64,000 nucleotides of DNA. It comes from Pontimonas sp. Its GTDB lineage: Bacteria; Actinomycetota; Actinomycetes; Actinomycetales; Microbacteriaceae. The translations under genes were made by a program, and so were the position numbers. The notes below the pieces were generated by a model. That model saw only the letters and a list, made by a program, of their open reading frames with translations. It made no database searches and was not told where the DNA came from. Shown here piece after piece: positions 9,068-19,336 of the stretch. The first letter of the stretch is position 1, and every line of letters begins with the position of its first letter. The stretch is taken from assembly GCA_018402295.1 (NCBI GenBank), contig JAGYJI010000004.1, positions 22,923 through 86,922 on the forward strand, given 5' to 3'.

Positions 9068-12000
9068 CGGCTCAGACAGTGTGAGCCAAGCAGGCTCTTT
9101 ACTTCGCCAATCAGGTCTTCAGTCACACTCACCGTTCGCGGTAACTGGAACACTCGGGCGACACCGGACTTCACCAGTCTCAGGCGCACAGTGGCCTGCC
9201 CCTCGTGCCGACCCAGTGCCTCATCGAGTGCGGTCAGGACGGGAACGGTGGCAAAGGACTCAGGCACAGTTAGGGTGAGCGGCTCATGTCGAATATCCCG
9301 CGATACATCCAGCGGGAACAACTCAATGGCGTGGAGACCCAGGCCGTCATCCCTCCTGGATACTCGTCCTCGCAGGGACACAATTGAGTCCTCGACCAAA
9401 TCGGTCTGGTAATTCTTATACGTCTTACCGAGGAACATCACCCCCACTTCCCCGCCAAAATCTTCGATGGTGACCTGGGCGTAGGGGTTGCCACTGGTTC
9501 TGGCAACCCGGTGGCTCACCGCCGTCACCAAGCCCGCAACGGTGACGGATTCGCCGTCCTCTCGGTCTGATGCGAGAAGCTCCACGATTGAGACCTCCGC
9601 TTCGGCAGCCAGGGTTACCTCGAGGCCGGCGAGAGGGTGATCCGAGACATAGAGCCCCAGCATGTCCCGCTCCAAGCTCAAGAGCTCTTTTCTCGACCAC
9701 TCGGGTCGATCGGGAACAACCTGAGTTGACCCAGTTCCTGATTCTGCAAAAAGACTGTCAAAGTCAAAGCCCACATCACCGTGTTCTTCGGCTTTCTTGT
9801 CCCGCGCGGCGGACTCCACGACGGACTCATGAATGTCATGCAGTGCGCGCCGGGTATGACCCAGGCCATCAAACGCCCCGCCTTTGATGAGTGACTCCAC
9901 CGTGCGCTTGTTCAAGACACTCGAGGGAACCTTCTTGACGAAGTCATGGAAGGACGCAAAGATCCCCTGTGTCTCGCGGGCCTCACGAATGCCCTGGACA
10001 ACCCCCACCCCCACGTTTCTAATGGCGGCGAGCCCAAATCGAATGTCCTCCCCCACAGCGCTAAAAGTGGCAATCGACTCGTTCACATCAGGGGGGAGAA
10101 CTTTAATCCCCATCCGTCGACACTCATTGAGGTAGATGGCGGACTTGTCTTTCTGATCACTCACGCTGGTGAGCAGCGCGGCCATATATTCCGCGGGATA
10201 GTGCGCCTTGAGGTACGCAGTCCAGTAGGAAATCATTCCGTAGGCCGCCGAGTGGGCCTTGTTGAATGCGTAATCCGAGAAGGGGACCAACACCTCCCAG
10301 AGGGCCTGAATCGAGTCATCAGAGAACCCGTTCTGCCGCATCCCCTCGCGGAAGGCTTCGAATTGAATATCGAGCTCTTCTTTCTTCTTTTTGCCCATCG
10401 CGCGCCGCAGGAGATCGGCTTGGGCCAGCGTGTACCCGGCAAGCTTCTGGGCAATTTCCATGACCTGCTCTTGATACACAATGAGCCCGTAGGTCTCGCC
10501 CAAAACCTCCTGAAGAGCGTCAGCAAGCTCTGGGTGGAGCGGGGCAATCTCCTGTTGCCCGTTTTTGCGCAATGCGTAGTTGGTGTGCGAATCCGCACCC
10601 ATCGGTCCCGGTCGGTACAGGGCCAGAACTGCCGATATGTGATCAAAGCTGTCGGGTTTCAGGAGGCGGAGCAGGCTCCTCATCGGTCCGCCATCGAGCT
10701 GAAAGACGCCGAGGGTGTCTCCTCGACCAAGAAGTGAGTAGGCGGCCTCATCGTCCAGGGAGAGCTCCTCCAACACCGGACGATGGCCGCGGTTGAGCTC
10801 AATATTGTCCAGAGCATCGTCGATGATGGTCAGGTTTCGAAGCGAGAGAAAGTCCATCTTGACCAACCCCAGAGCCTCCGAGGCCGGGAAGTCGAACTGG
10901 GTGACAATCTGGCCATCCTGCTCTCGACGCATAATCGGGATGATGTCCAGCAACGGCGAGCTGGACATGATCACGCCCGCGGCGTGCACACCCCATTGGC
11001 GCTTGAGGTTCTCCAGCCCCTGGGCGGTCTCAAATACCTGCTTCGCTTCGGGGTCTGACTCCACAAGCTCTCGCAGGTCGGCAGCCTCCCGGTAACGCTC
11101 GTGACTCTTGTCTAAAACCCCATCCAGGGACATTTCCTTCCCCATGACACCGGTGGGCATCAACTTTGTGAGCTTCTCCCCCATCCCAAAGGGAAAGCCC
11201 AGCACTCGGGAGGCATCCTTGAGGGCCTGTTTGGCCTTGATGGTGCCGAAGGTGACGATCTGCGCGACGCGGTCGTCACCGTATTTGTCGCTGACATAGC
11301 GAATAACTTCACCGCGGCGACGCTCATCGAAGTCCACATCGAAGTCGGGCATGGAAACGCGGTCGGGATTCAGGAATCGTTCAAAGATGAGTCCGTGCTG
11401 GAGTGGGTCAAGCTCGGTGATCCGCATCGCGTAGGCGGCCATCGAGCCGGCTCCCGACCCACGACCCGGGCCCACTCGAATACCGTGCTCTTTTGCCCAG
11501 TTGATGAAGTCCGCCACTACCAGGAAGTAGCTGGCAAATCCCATTTGCGAGATAACACCGATCTCGTAGTCAGCTTGCGCTTGCACTCGCTCCGGAATTC
11601 CTGTCGGATAGCGCTCCTTCAGTCCTCGGTGGACTTCTTTCTCGAAGTAGCTCGTCTCCGATTCGCCCTCAGGAACAGGGAACAGTGGCATATAGTTTGC
11701 GGCTTCATCAAAAGACACCGAGGCTCGCTGGGCAATCAGCAACGTGTTGTCGCAGGCTTCGGGGAAATCCGCAAACAGTGTCCTCATCTGCGCCGCAGAT
11801 TTCACATAGAACTCGTTGGAATCAAACTTGAAACGCTTTGGGTCATCCAACGTTGACCCCGACTGGACGCAGAGCAATGCGGCGTGAGCTTCAGAGTCGT
11901 CAGCCTTCGTGTAGTGAAGGTCGTTTGTCGCCAGCAACGGAATACCCAGGTCCTTGGACAGGCGGACCAAATCAGCCATCACCCGTTTCTCAATTCCCAG

Positions 12001-12588
12001 CCCGTGGTCCATCAGTTCCACAAAGTAGTTGTCGGCGCCAAAGATGTCGCGAAATTCCGCGGCGGCGGCGAGGGCTTCGTCATACTGACCCAGGCGCAAC
12101 CGGGTCTGGACCTCACCGCTGGGGCACCCAGTGGTGGCGATCACGCCGGAGGCATAGGTCTGGAGCAAATCCCGGTCCATCCGAGGCTTGAAGTAGTAGC
12201 CCTCCAGAGAGGCGAGCGAGGACATCCGGAACAGGTTGTGCATCCCCGTCGTGTTTTCCGCCATCAACGTGAGGTGGGTGTAGGCACCGGCGCCCGACAC
12301 GTCGTCCTCCCCACCGGAACCCCATTTGACCCGTGTTTTATCGCCCCGAGGGGTTCCAGGAGTCAGGTAAGCCTCAATACCAATGATCGGATTCACCCCT
12401 GCGGCGGTGGCCGTCTTCCAGAACTCGTAGGCACCAAACATGACTCCGTGGTCGGTAATGGCCACGGCCGGCATCTCTTGGCGAGCTACCTCATCGACAA
12501 GGTCTGAAATCTTGGCTGCACCATCCAGCATCGAATACTCGGTGTGCACATGGAGGTGTGCAAATGAGTCGCTGGATGGGGTCACCAA
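9064..12588 (-). CDS. dnaE: DNA polymerase III alpha subunit
   Basis: Replicative polymerase (1174 aa). The N-terminal PHP domain starts with HLHVHTEYSMLDGAAK. The palm region has the catalytic aspartates in PDFDVDFDERRRGEVI. A helix-hairpin-helix and an OB-fold (EDFGGEVGVMFLGKTYK) lie toward the end, which fits the DnaE1 type. The GTG start has an AGGAGC ribosome site. The 3.5-kb frame is intact, which helps gauge how unevenly frameshifts fall in this sequence. Confidence 0.97.
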   Translation of the reverse strand: MVTPSSDSFAHLHVHTEYSMLDGAAKISDLVDEVARQEMPAVAITDHGVMFGAYEFWKTATAAGVNPIIGIEAYLTPGTPRGDKTRVKWGSGGEDDVSGAGAYTHLTLMAENTTGMHNLFRMSSLASLEGYYFKPRMDRDLLQTYASGVIATTGCPSGEVQTRLRLGQYDEALAAAAEFRDIFGADNYFVELMDHGLGIEKRVMADLVRLSKDLGIPLLATNDLHYTKADDSEAHAALLCVQSGSTLDDPKRFKFDSNEFYVKSAAQMRTLFADFPEACDNTLLIAQRASVSFDEAANYMPLFPVPEGESETSYFEKEVHRGLKERYPTGIPERVQAQADYEIGVISQMGFASYFLVVADFINWAKEHGIRVGPGRGSGAGSMAAYAMRITELDPLQHGLIFERFLNPDRVSMPDFDVDFDERRRGEVIRYVSDKYGDDRVAQIVTFGTIKAKQALKDASRVLGFPFGMGEKLTKLMPTGVMGKEMSLDGVLDKSHERYREAADLRELVESDPEAKQVFETAQGLENLKRQWGVHAAGVIMSSSPLLDIIPIMRREQDGQIVTQFDFPASEALGLVKMDFLSLRNLTIIDDALDNIELNRGHRPVLEELSLDDEAAYSLLGRGDTLGVFQLDGGPMRSLLRLLKPDSFDHISAVLALYRPGPMGADSHTNYALRKNGQQEIAPLHPELADALQEVLGETYGLIVYQEQVMEIAQKLAGYTLAQADLLRRAMGKKKKEELDIQFEAFREGMRQNGFSDDSIQALWEVLVPFSDYAFNKAHSAAYGMISYWTAYLKAHYPAEYMAALLTSVSDQKDKSAIYLNECRRMGIKVLPPDVNESIATFSAVGEDIRFGLAAIRNVGVGVVQGIREARETQGIFASFHDFVKKVPSSVLNKRTVESLIKGGAFDGLGHTRRALHDIHESVVESAARDKKAEEHGDVGFDFDSLFAESGTGSTQVVPDRPEWSRKELLSLERDMLGLYVSDHPLAGLEVTLAAEAEVSIVELLASDREDGESVTVAGLVTAVSHRVARTSGNPYAQVTIEDFGGEVGVMFLGKTYKNYQTDLVEDSIVSLRGRVSRRDDGLGLHAIELFPLDVSRDIRHEPLTLTVPESFATVPVLTALDEALGRHEGQATVRLRLVKSGVARVFQLPRTVSVTEDLIGEVKSLLGSHCLSR

Positions 12589-12658
12589 GTGCTCCTAGAG
12601 GATCGGGAGTCTCCAGAGTAAACCGGAGTGACCCCTGAAGGGGAAGGCGCCCCGGCGC

Positions 12659-13579
12659 TCAGGCCCTTAAGCGCTCAAGTGCGACATTAAGGTCATCCGG
12701 AAAGCCGCATTCAACATGCACAGTCTTCCCACTCACCGGATGGGTGAACTCCAGCTCGCTGGCGTGGAGCCACTGCCGAGACACCCCCAAACGCTGCGCG
12801 AGCGTGGGGTCAGCGCCATAGAGCGTGTCCCCCACAATCGGGTGGCGGTGAGCACTCATGTGAACCCGAATTTGGTGGGTTCGCCCCGTTTCCAGGCTCA
12901 CCCTCAGAAGACTCGCTGAGGCGAACGACTCGATGGCCTCGTAGTGGGTGATGGAATCCCGACCGCCGGCCACCACCGCAAACTTCCACGACGAACTGGG
13001 GTGTCGCCCAATGGGGGCATCGATGGTGCCGATGCTCGGATCTGGGTGACCCTGGACGAGAGCATGGTAAATCTTATGGACCTCACGGGCCTTGAACGCT
13101 CGCTTCAGTCGACTGTAGGCAACTTCGCTCTTCGCCACAGCCATGACCCCGGAAGTTCCCACATCCAGGCGATGAACAATCCCTTGACGCTCAGGAGGAC
13201 CCGAGGTCGAAATTCGATACCCCGCACCGGCGAGAGCGCCGAGCACCGAAGGCCCCTCCCAGCTGGGTGCCGGATGAGCCGCCAACCCCGGGGGTTTGTC
13301 AATAATGACGACGTCGTCGTCGTCGTAGAGGATTGCCATGGAGTCCACGACGATCGGAACGATAGTGGGGGCCTTTTTGGGCTCAAAGGTGACCTCCAGA
13401 AGCGCACCCGAGCGCACTCGCTCTGACTTTCCGCCCGCAGCACCATCGAGGAGCGCTCCACCCTCCTCAATCACGCTCTGGGCAAAGGCGCGCGAGAAGC
13501 CAAACAGGCGAGACAGGACAACATCGAGTCGCTCGCCCCCCAAACCCTCGGGAACAGCAATCGTCCGCGTTTCGGACAC
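12659..13579 (-). CDS. rluD: RluA-family pseudouridine synthase
   Basis: Modifies uridines in 23S rRNA. An N-terminal S4 RNA-binding domain (residues about 12-65, with [15 protein letters not shown]) precedes the catalytic domain with [18 protein letters not shown], where the Asp of HRLD is catalytic. [16 protein letters not shown] is another family motif. The RluD subtype is inferred from its place between dnaE and divIVA. lspA, often found here in actinobacteria, is absent. Confidence 0.9.
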   Translation of the reverse strand: MSETRTIAVPEGLGGERLDVVLSRLFGFSRAFAQSVIEEGGALLDGAAGGKSERVRSGALLEVTFEPKKAPTIVPIVVDSMAILYDDDDVVIIDKPPGLAAHPAPSWEGPSVLGALAGAGYRISTSGPPERQGIVHRLDVGTSGVMAVAKSEVAYSRLKRAFKAREVHKIYHALVQGHPDPSIGTIDAPIGRHPSSSWKFAVVAGGRDSITHYEAIESFASASLLRVSLETGRTHQIRVHMSAHRHPIVGDTLYGADPTLAQRLGVSRQWLHASELEFTHPVSGKTVHVECGFPDDLNVALERLRA

Positions 13580-13636
13580 TAGCTACCTCTTACAGGGCGC
13601 TTCACCGGGAAGTCCCCCATCAGGTCACAGACGCTA

Positions 13637-14209
13637 CTACGCACCTTCTGGTCGAGCTGGCGGAAACGAAGGAGAGTCCAAGCTTTGAACCTGCTGGCTG
13701 ATGAAAGCTTTCAGGCTTGCTCGGTATTCGCGCTCGAAGTTGCGCAGCTGCTCGACCTCGCTCTCGATGGACTGATACTCTTCGCGCAGACGCTGCTTAG
13801 CCTGAGAGTGTTCGGTTTCAGCCTCCTGCACGATTCGCGCAGCTTGAGCATGACCCTCCGCAATGAGTTCGTCGCGTTTCTGGATACCCTCACGCACGTG
13901 CTCCTCGTGGAGCCTGCGAGCAAGTTGCAAGAGGTTGTTGGCATTCTCGGCATCCACCACGTCACCGCCGGAGGTGGGAAGAGGATTCACTCCTACAGAG
14001 CTGGCAGAACCACCGGAACGCTGCAGTTCCGCGATTCGGGCTTCACTCGCCGCAAGTTTTTGGGACAAATCATCGTTTTCGGCCAGGACGCGACGCATTT
14101 CGACGACCACTTCGTCAAGAAAATCATCAACCTCGTCCTGGTCATAGCCTTCGCGAAACTTGGTCGACTGAAAGCGCTTGTTGACAATGTCTTCAGCTGT
14201 CAAAGCCAT
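13637..14209 (-). CDS. wag31: DivIVA/Wag31 polar growth protein
   Basis: Coiled-coil protein that marks cell poles and directs polar wall growth in actinobacteria. The N-terminal membrane-binding domain is recognisable (MALTAEDIVNKRFQSTKFR, then GYDQDEVDDFLDEV). A low-complexity linker follows around residues 65-90, then a long second coiled coil (about 95-175). At 190 aa it is short compared with many Wag31 proteins. It lies at the distal end of the dcw cluster, as usual. Confidence 0.93.
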   Translation of the reverse strand: MALTAEDIVNKRFQSTKFREGYDQDEVDDFLDEVVVEMRRVLAENDDLSQKLAASEARIAELQRSGGSASSVGVNPLPTSGGDVVDAENANNLLQLARRLHEEHVREGIQKRDELIAEGHAQAARIVQEAETEHSQAKQRLREEYQSIESEVEQLRNFEREYRASLKAFISQQVQSLDSPSFPPARPEGA

Positions 14210-14313
14210 GAAAAGTACCTCTTTTAGTTCTGGGTTGGGATCCGGCGGTCATCTGAGAGATGTCTGAAATCCCCGGAGTTAGCCTAGCGCTCCGGCTCGG
14301 AAATCGGCGAAAG

Positions 14314-14613
14314 CTAGCGCAGTGACCCGACAACCGAGAGCAAGATCAGTGTTCCAATCATCAACACACTCCAGCCCAGGTCAATTCCAGCGCCTCCAAA
14401 GCGCAACGTGGGAACCACCTTGCGGACAGCCGCCAACGGCCGATCTGTGACGCTGTAGGCAGCTTCAGCGGCCACCAGGACAAGACCCTTGGGTTGGAAA
14501 GTACGGGACAAGACACGCACCCAGTCGAAGATAAACCTCACCCACATCGCAATGAAGAACACATACAACACGATGTAGACCAGGGTTGCGAGAACGGAGA
14601 ACATATCCCCCAT
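14314..14613 (-). CDS. YggT family membrane protein
   Basis: Small protein (99 aa) with two hydrophobic helices, one at the N-terminus and one at the C-terminus. Between them is the conserved block ending TDRPLAAVRKVVPTLRFGG and then IDLGWSVL. In actinobacteria it lies between sepF and divIVA, as here, and is thought to take part in division or wall growth. The exact role is unknown. Confidence 0.9.
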   Translation of the reverse strand: MGDMFSVLATLVYIVLYVFFIAMWVRFIFDWVRVLSRTFQPKGLVLVAAEAAYSVTDRPLAAVRKVVPTLRFGGAGIDLGWSVLMIGTLILLSVVGSLR

Positions 14614-14640
14614 TATGCCGGGCTGGACCCGTGAGTTGTC

Positions 14641-15084
14641 CTAGTCGACAAGCGATGCGTCGAGCTCAGACTCCACACCATCACCCTCGCCGCTCACCAA
14701 CACGTGAGAGGGAGACAGCAGGAAGACCTTGGGGGTTACCCTCTCGATGTGCCCGTGCAGGCCCTGAGAGAGACCGCTGGAAAAGTCCACCAGACGGCGC
14801 GCTTCGGACTCGCTCATCTGGGTCAAGTTGATGATGACCGGGATTCCCTCGCGGAACGTCTCCGCAATGGTCTTGGCATCGTCATACTTCTTTGGGTGGA
14901 CAGTCAAAATCTCGTTCACATCACTCACCCCGTTTTTGGAACCCCGACGCAGCGGAGTGACGGTTGCGCGAGGGGCTGGCTGGGAGCTCTCCGGACGCGA
15001 GGAAGTCTTCGATGACTGCTGGTCATCAAAGGACTCCTCGGCCAATCCGAGAAATTCCAGTGTTTTGCGTAGTGCATTTGCCAT
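14641..15084 (-). CDS. sepF: Cell division protein SepF
   Basis: FtsZ-associated protein that links the Z-ring to the membrane in actinobacteria. An N-terminal amphipathic helix ([17 protein letters not shown]) is followed by a disordered linker and the SepF fold. That fold holds [20 protein letters not shown] and [16 protein letters not shown]. Length 147 aa. It sits between yggS and yggT in the expected order. Confidence 0.94.
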   Translation of the reverse strand: MANALRKTLEFLGLAEESFDDQQSSKTSSRPESSQPAPRATVTPLRRGSKNGVSDVNEILTVHPKKYDDAKTIAETFREGIPVIINLTQMSESEARRLVDFSSGLSQGLHGHIERVTPKVFLLSPSHVLVSGEGDGVESELDASLVD

Positions 15085-15118
15085 GAGTGCCCCTTGTTCG
15101 CAGGATTACTCTTTAAGG

Positions 15119-15793
15119 CTAGGTGCCCTGGGGGCGTTTTCCCGTGATTGCAGTGCCAATGCGCAGGTGTGTCGCACCGCGGGCAATCGCCTCCGGAAAG
15201 TCGCCTGACATCCCCAGGGATAGCTCCGTTGCCTCCGGAGCCACCGTGAGAAGGCCGTCCCGATAGGTCAACACCCGGTCAAAGGCCTCCGCAGGGCTCT
15301 CATCCTGAGGAGCTACGGCCATCAAGCCGCGCAAGCGAAGGTTTCCCGCAGCCAAGGTGCTCTCGGCAAGCCTCGTCAGATCCGCCGGTTCCACTCCCCC
15401 ACGGCCGGGAACATCAGTGAGGTTCACCTCAAGAAAGACCTCCACAGACCCCTCATATTTTGCGAGGGCGTCGACCAGTGATTCCCGATCCACCGAGTGA
15501 ATAACGTCACAGTAGGCGGCAACGGCGCGGGCTTTGTTGGATTGCAATTGACCCACAAAATGCCAGCTCAGGTCAAGGTCTGCGACCTCCTGTGCCTTAG
15601 GGGCAGCATCCTGGTGGCGATTTTCTCCCACGTGGCGAACCCCGAGGGCGTGCAGCTCGCGCACCAGGCTGGGTGGGTGAAACTTGGTCACCACAATCGT
15701 GGTGACCTCGTCAGGGCTACGGTTGCTGTCCCGGCACGCTTGCGCTACCTGCTCCGCAACGGCATTCCACCGATCCGCGAGCGTCTCGGACAC
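15119..15793 (-). CDS. YggS/PROSC family PLP homeostasis protein
   Basis: Alanine-racemase-fold protein that binds pyridoxal phosphate and buffers its level. The PLP lysine lies in VVTKFHPPSLV, and HFVGQLQSNKAR and LSLGMSGDFPEAIARGATHLRIGT-type motifs are present. Length 224 aa. It follows ftsZ after six bases and precedes sepF. Confidence 0.93.
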   Translation of the reverse strand: MSETLADRWNAVAEQVAQACRDSNRSPDEVTTIVVTKFHPPSLVRELHALGVRHVGENRHQDAAPKAQEVADLDLSWHFVGQLQSNKARAVAAYCDVIHSVDRESLVDALAKYEGSVEVFLEVNLTDVPGRGGVEPADLTRLAESTLAAGNLRLRGLMAVAPQDESPAEAFDRVLTYRDGLLTVAPEATELSLGMSGDFPEAIARGATHLRIGTAITGKRPQGT

Positions 15794-15799
15794 GCGGCG

Positions 15800-16972
15800 C
15801 TACCGGAGAAATTCTGGAACGTCGAGTTCGCCGTCATCATCGGTCTCCGCCGCAAATGCGGGGGCTTCTGCGGCTTCAGCTGCCGGTCGTTCCTCCGTGG
15901 GCAAGAGCCAGGATTCTTCTGCCTCCGGAGTGTGACCCTGAGATACCGGGTCCACCTCTACTTCGGCGGCAGGGACCGGCGCTTTGACAGAGTGCTGGTG
16001 TGCCTCGTCAAAGCCTGCGGCAACCACGGTGACGCGAACCTCATCGCCGAGAGAATCATCAATCACAGCACCAAAAATGATGAGGGCATCGGGATGCACA
16101 GCTTCTTCTACAAGCTTTGCCGCGTCATTGATTTCGTAGAGACCGAGGTTGGATCCTCCCTGGATGGACAGAAGCACACCCTGGGCTCCCTCAATACTCG
16201 ACTCCAGGAGCGGTGAGGCGACCGCCAGCTCTGCCGCTTTGATGGCGCGGTCTGCTCCTCTGGCTGAGCCGATGCCCATGAGCGCGGTCCCGGCGTCCTG
16301 CATGACCGATTTGACGTCAGCAAAGTCCAGGTTGATCAGACCCGGGGTGGTAATGAGGTCGGTAATTCCCTGGACGCCGGCGAGCAACACGTGATCCGCC
16401 GTCTCAAAGGCCTCCAACATGCTGATGGTGCGATCTGAGATCTCCAACAGCCGGTCGTTGGGAACCACAATCAGGGTGTCGACCTCGTCTTTCAGGGCCT
16501 GAACACCCACCTCCGCCTGAGACATCCGGCGTTTTCCCTCAAAGGCAAAAGGTTTGGTCACGATTCCCACGGTGAGAGCACCAATCGACTTGGCGATACG
16601 GGCCACAACGGGCGCTCCCCCGGTTCCTGTCCCACCACCCTCGCCAGCGGTCACAAACACCATGTCGGCTCCGGCGAGAGCTTGTTCGATCTCTTCCTGG
16701 TGGTCTTCGGCGGCCCTGCGCCCAATCTCAGGGTCTGCCCCGGCACCGAGGCCTCGAGTCAGGTCTCGACCCACATCCAGCTTCACGTCCGCATCACTCA
16801 TCAGCAACGCCTGCGCGTCGGTGTTGATGGCAATGAACTCAACTCCCCGCAGGCCGCGGTCGATCATCCGGTTGATGGCGTTAACGCCACCACCTCCGAC
16901 CCCCACTACCTTGATTAGGGCGTTGTAGTTGTGTTGACCGGACACCGGTTCTCCTTTGTTGTAAACATTCAA
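15800..16972 (-). CDS. ftsZ: Cell division protein FtsZ
   Basis: Tubulin-like GTPase that forms the Z-ring. The tubulin signature [12 protein letters not shown] is visible, as are [12 protein letters not shown] near the N-terminus and the T7-loop region [11 protein letters not shown]. The C-terminal linker is acidic, and the last residues, DVPEFLR, resemble the conserved C-terminal peptide that binds SepF and others. 390 aa. Confidence 0.97.
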   Translation of the reverse strand: MNVYNKGEPVSGQHNYNALIKVVGVGGGGVNAINRMIDRGLRGVEFIAINTDAQALLMSDADVKLDVGRDLTRGLGAGADPEIGRRAAEDHQEEIEQALAGADMVFVTAGEGGGTGTGGAPVVARIAKSIGALTVGIVTKPFAFEGKRRMSQAEVGVQALKDEVDTLIVVPNDRLLEISDRTISMLEAFETADHVLLAGVQGITDLITTPGLINLDFADVKSVMQDAGTALMGIGSARGADRAIKAAELAVASPLLESSIEGAQGVLLSIQGGSNLGLYEINDAAKLVEEAVHPDALIIFGAVIDDSLGDEVRVTVVAAGFDEAHQHSVKAPVPAAEVEVDPVSQGHTPEAEESWLLPTEERPAAEAAEAPAFAAETDDDGELDVPEFLR

Positions 16973-17092
16973 GCTCTAGTTGAAGATGAGAGTTTTCTTC
17001 ACTTTCTGCTCTCGACTGAAGGTAGGGCGCTAATGCGCTTCCTCGAAGGAGGCTCTGGGCGTGTCGCAGAACCCGGTGAAGGCAAGAAAACC

Positions 17093-17932
17093 TCAACCCC
17101 GAGTGCGCACGACCATACTGTCCGGAGTTGTCACATCAATGACCTGTGATTCCCGCGAATCCAGGGCAATCAAAGCGGCTCTGAGCACGCGAGCCTTTTC
17201 GACTGAGCGCTCTGATGACCCCCAGACAACCTCATGTGAGCTTCCCCGGATCGTGAATCGCACATCGTCCAGCGTGGTGGCCGTAATTCCCTCCACCTGG
17301 GCTAACAGTTCATCCGGGAGCGCCAGCAACACCCGACTTATCGCGCTAAAGCTGGGGGACGAGGAATCGGGGGCGACCAGAATTCGAGGCAATCCTCTAG
17401 GGAGAGCGGGCTCCTCCCAGAGCACCACCCCCGCGGCATCGACGACCTCAAAAGCACCGCTGGCACTGACAGCCCCCAGTGGCTTGCGTTCAAGGATGGT
17501 TACCACCAGCGTCCCGGGCGGCTCAATTCGCGTCTCAAACGCCTGAATCAGAGTGAGCGGCTCCAGGGCGCGTTGCACCCGCTCGTCACTCACCCGAGCA
17601 AGAGGTTCTCCATACAACCCACCCAAAGCCTCAGCAACAGCTCTGGAGGTGACCCGGTCACCTCCCTCGACACGCACTTCGCGAAAAGCCAGCACCGGCG
17701 AGAGCGTCAACACCACCACGCTCAAGATGAGCAGCCCCACACTACCCAGGGATACCGCCCAGGTGATCCGGCGCCGCCTCGTCGCCTCAGTAAAGCGCCG
17801 ATACTCCGCTTTTTCGGCCGAGACCCGCTGTTTGCTCGCAGCCCTCACCCGTCGGGCGGGTTGGGGTTTGCTCCGCCGTCTCGATGATGTGCTCGGAGAA
17901 GTGCGGGGAGAGAAACCCTCTGGCCTATCCAC
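17093..17932 (-). CDS. ftsQ: Cell division protein FtsQ
   Basis: Divisome bitopic membrane protein (279 aa). A basic cytoplasmic N-terminus is followed by one transmembrane helix (around residues 55-80, ITWAVSLGSVGLLILSVVV). The POTRA domain begins FREVRVEGGDRV, and the FtsQ beta domain follows. It overlaps the end of murC by eight bases and lies 120 bases before ftsZ, which may hold the ftsZ promoter. Confidence 0.92.
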   Translation of the reverse strand: MDRPEGFSPRTSPSTSSRRRSKPQPARRVRAASKQRVSAEKAEYRRFTEATRRRRITWAVSLGSVGLLILSVVVLTLSPVLAFREVRVEGGDRVTSRAVAEALGGLYGEPLARVSDERVQRALEPLTLIQAFETRIEPPGTLVVTILERKPLGAVSASGAFEVVDAAGVVLWEEPALPRGLPRILVAPDSSSPSFSAISRVLLALPDELLAQVEGITATTLDDVRFTIRGSSHEVVWGSSERSVEKARVLRAALIALDSRESQVIDVTTPDSMVVRTRG

Positions 17933-19336
17933 CCGCAGCCTCGCTGACGCGACGCTTCGCAGCTAGGAGTTGCGGCACGATTTGGTAGAGATCACCGGTT
18001 GACATGGTCAACACAATGTCACCGGGCTTGGCGCGCTGGACGGCCAGCACACAGGCTTTTTCCCAGTCCGGCTCAAACTCAAACGAGGAGCTCCCGGCCA
18101 TTTTCTGCAGAATGAGGTCTGTTGTCACACCCTCAATGGGGTCCTCCCGGGAGCCAAAAATGTCGAGAAATATGGTGTGGTCGCTCCCGGCAGAGAATGC
18201 CTGCGCAAGCTCAGTCGCCATGTATTGGGTCCGGGAATACAGGTGGGGTTGGAACATGGTGATGACGGATCCCTCACCCACCACGGCGCGCGCTGTCTCC
18301 AGCGCTGCCGCAACTTCGGTGGGGTGATGAGCATGGTCGTCATAGAAACGGACACCGGCAATCTCGCCGTGAAACTGGAACCGTCTATCCGCACCTTCGA
18401 AACCACTCGCCGCCTGCGCGGCGTCGGCCAAGGAGAACCCGCTGGCGATCAGCGTGGCGATGACGCCCGTGGCGTTGAGTGCATTGAGCCTCCCCGGGAC
18501 AGCGAGCTCGCAGACCGCGCTCAGGCCCTGATAGCTGACACTGAACCGCGCGACCGGGCCGGCCACGAGATCGCTCTGCACCACATCCGCATCAGGACTC
18601 ACGCCGTAGGTCAGAATCTTCCCTGTCCCCCCGAGGCGAGACGCGAGGTGTCTCGTTCCTGCATCATCCGCGCAGAGCACGACGGCATCCCTGGCCGTCC
18701 GGGCACAGTCTTCGAAGGCCTCATAGATGGCCTCGAGAGTGCCATAAAAGTCCAGATGGTCTGCCGCGATGTTCGTCACCATCACCACGGCTGGTGCATA
18801 CCCGACAAAAGATCGATCAGACTCATCAGCTTCGATCACGAAAAGGTCATCTGACCCCCATCGCGAGGACACCCCCACTCACTCACCACCCCGCCGTTGA
18901 CCGCACCAATGTCACGACCTGAGCGATCAAGGGCGGTGGCGAGCATGGCCGTGGAGGTGGTCTTCCCGTGCGAACCAGCAACGGCGAGAACCTTTTTGTC
19001 TCGGATGATCCAGCGCAATGCTTCGGATCGGTGCAACACCTGGAGGCCACGGGCGTGAGCCTCGACAAGCTCGGGGTTGCCCTCACGAACGGCGCTGGAC
19101 ACCACCACTGTCGTGGCCTCTCCCAGATGTGAGGCATCGTGACCCAGGGACACTCTGATGCCCGCACGTTCCAGGGATTCAGTCACTTCTGAGGCGGCCC
19201 GATCGGACCCCGACACTGTCAGACCGCGCTCTGCCAGAACACGAGCAATCCCGCTCATGCCCGATCCACCAATCCCAATGAAGTGCACGACTCCCAGTTC
19301 ATCGGGGATTGCTCGACCCAGTTCTGGCCTCACCAC
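17925..19336 (-). CDS. murC: UDP-N-acetylmuramate--L-alanine ligase (frameshifted)
   Basis: Adds the first amino acid of the peptidoglycan stem. All three Mur-ligase domains are present. The N-terminal domain has HFIGIGGSGMSGIARVL, the ATP site has AGSHGKTTSTAM, the central domain has EADESDRSF and NIAADHLDFYGT, and the C-domain has DDHAHHPTEV and FQPHLYSRT. The frame breaks near 18872-18876. Adding one C to the CCCCC run joins the two halves as ...VVSEWGVSSRWGSDD, so I read it as a sequencing error. It overlaps murG by seven bases. Confidence 0.93.
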
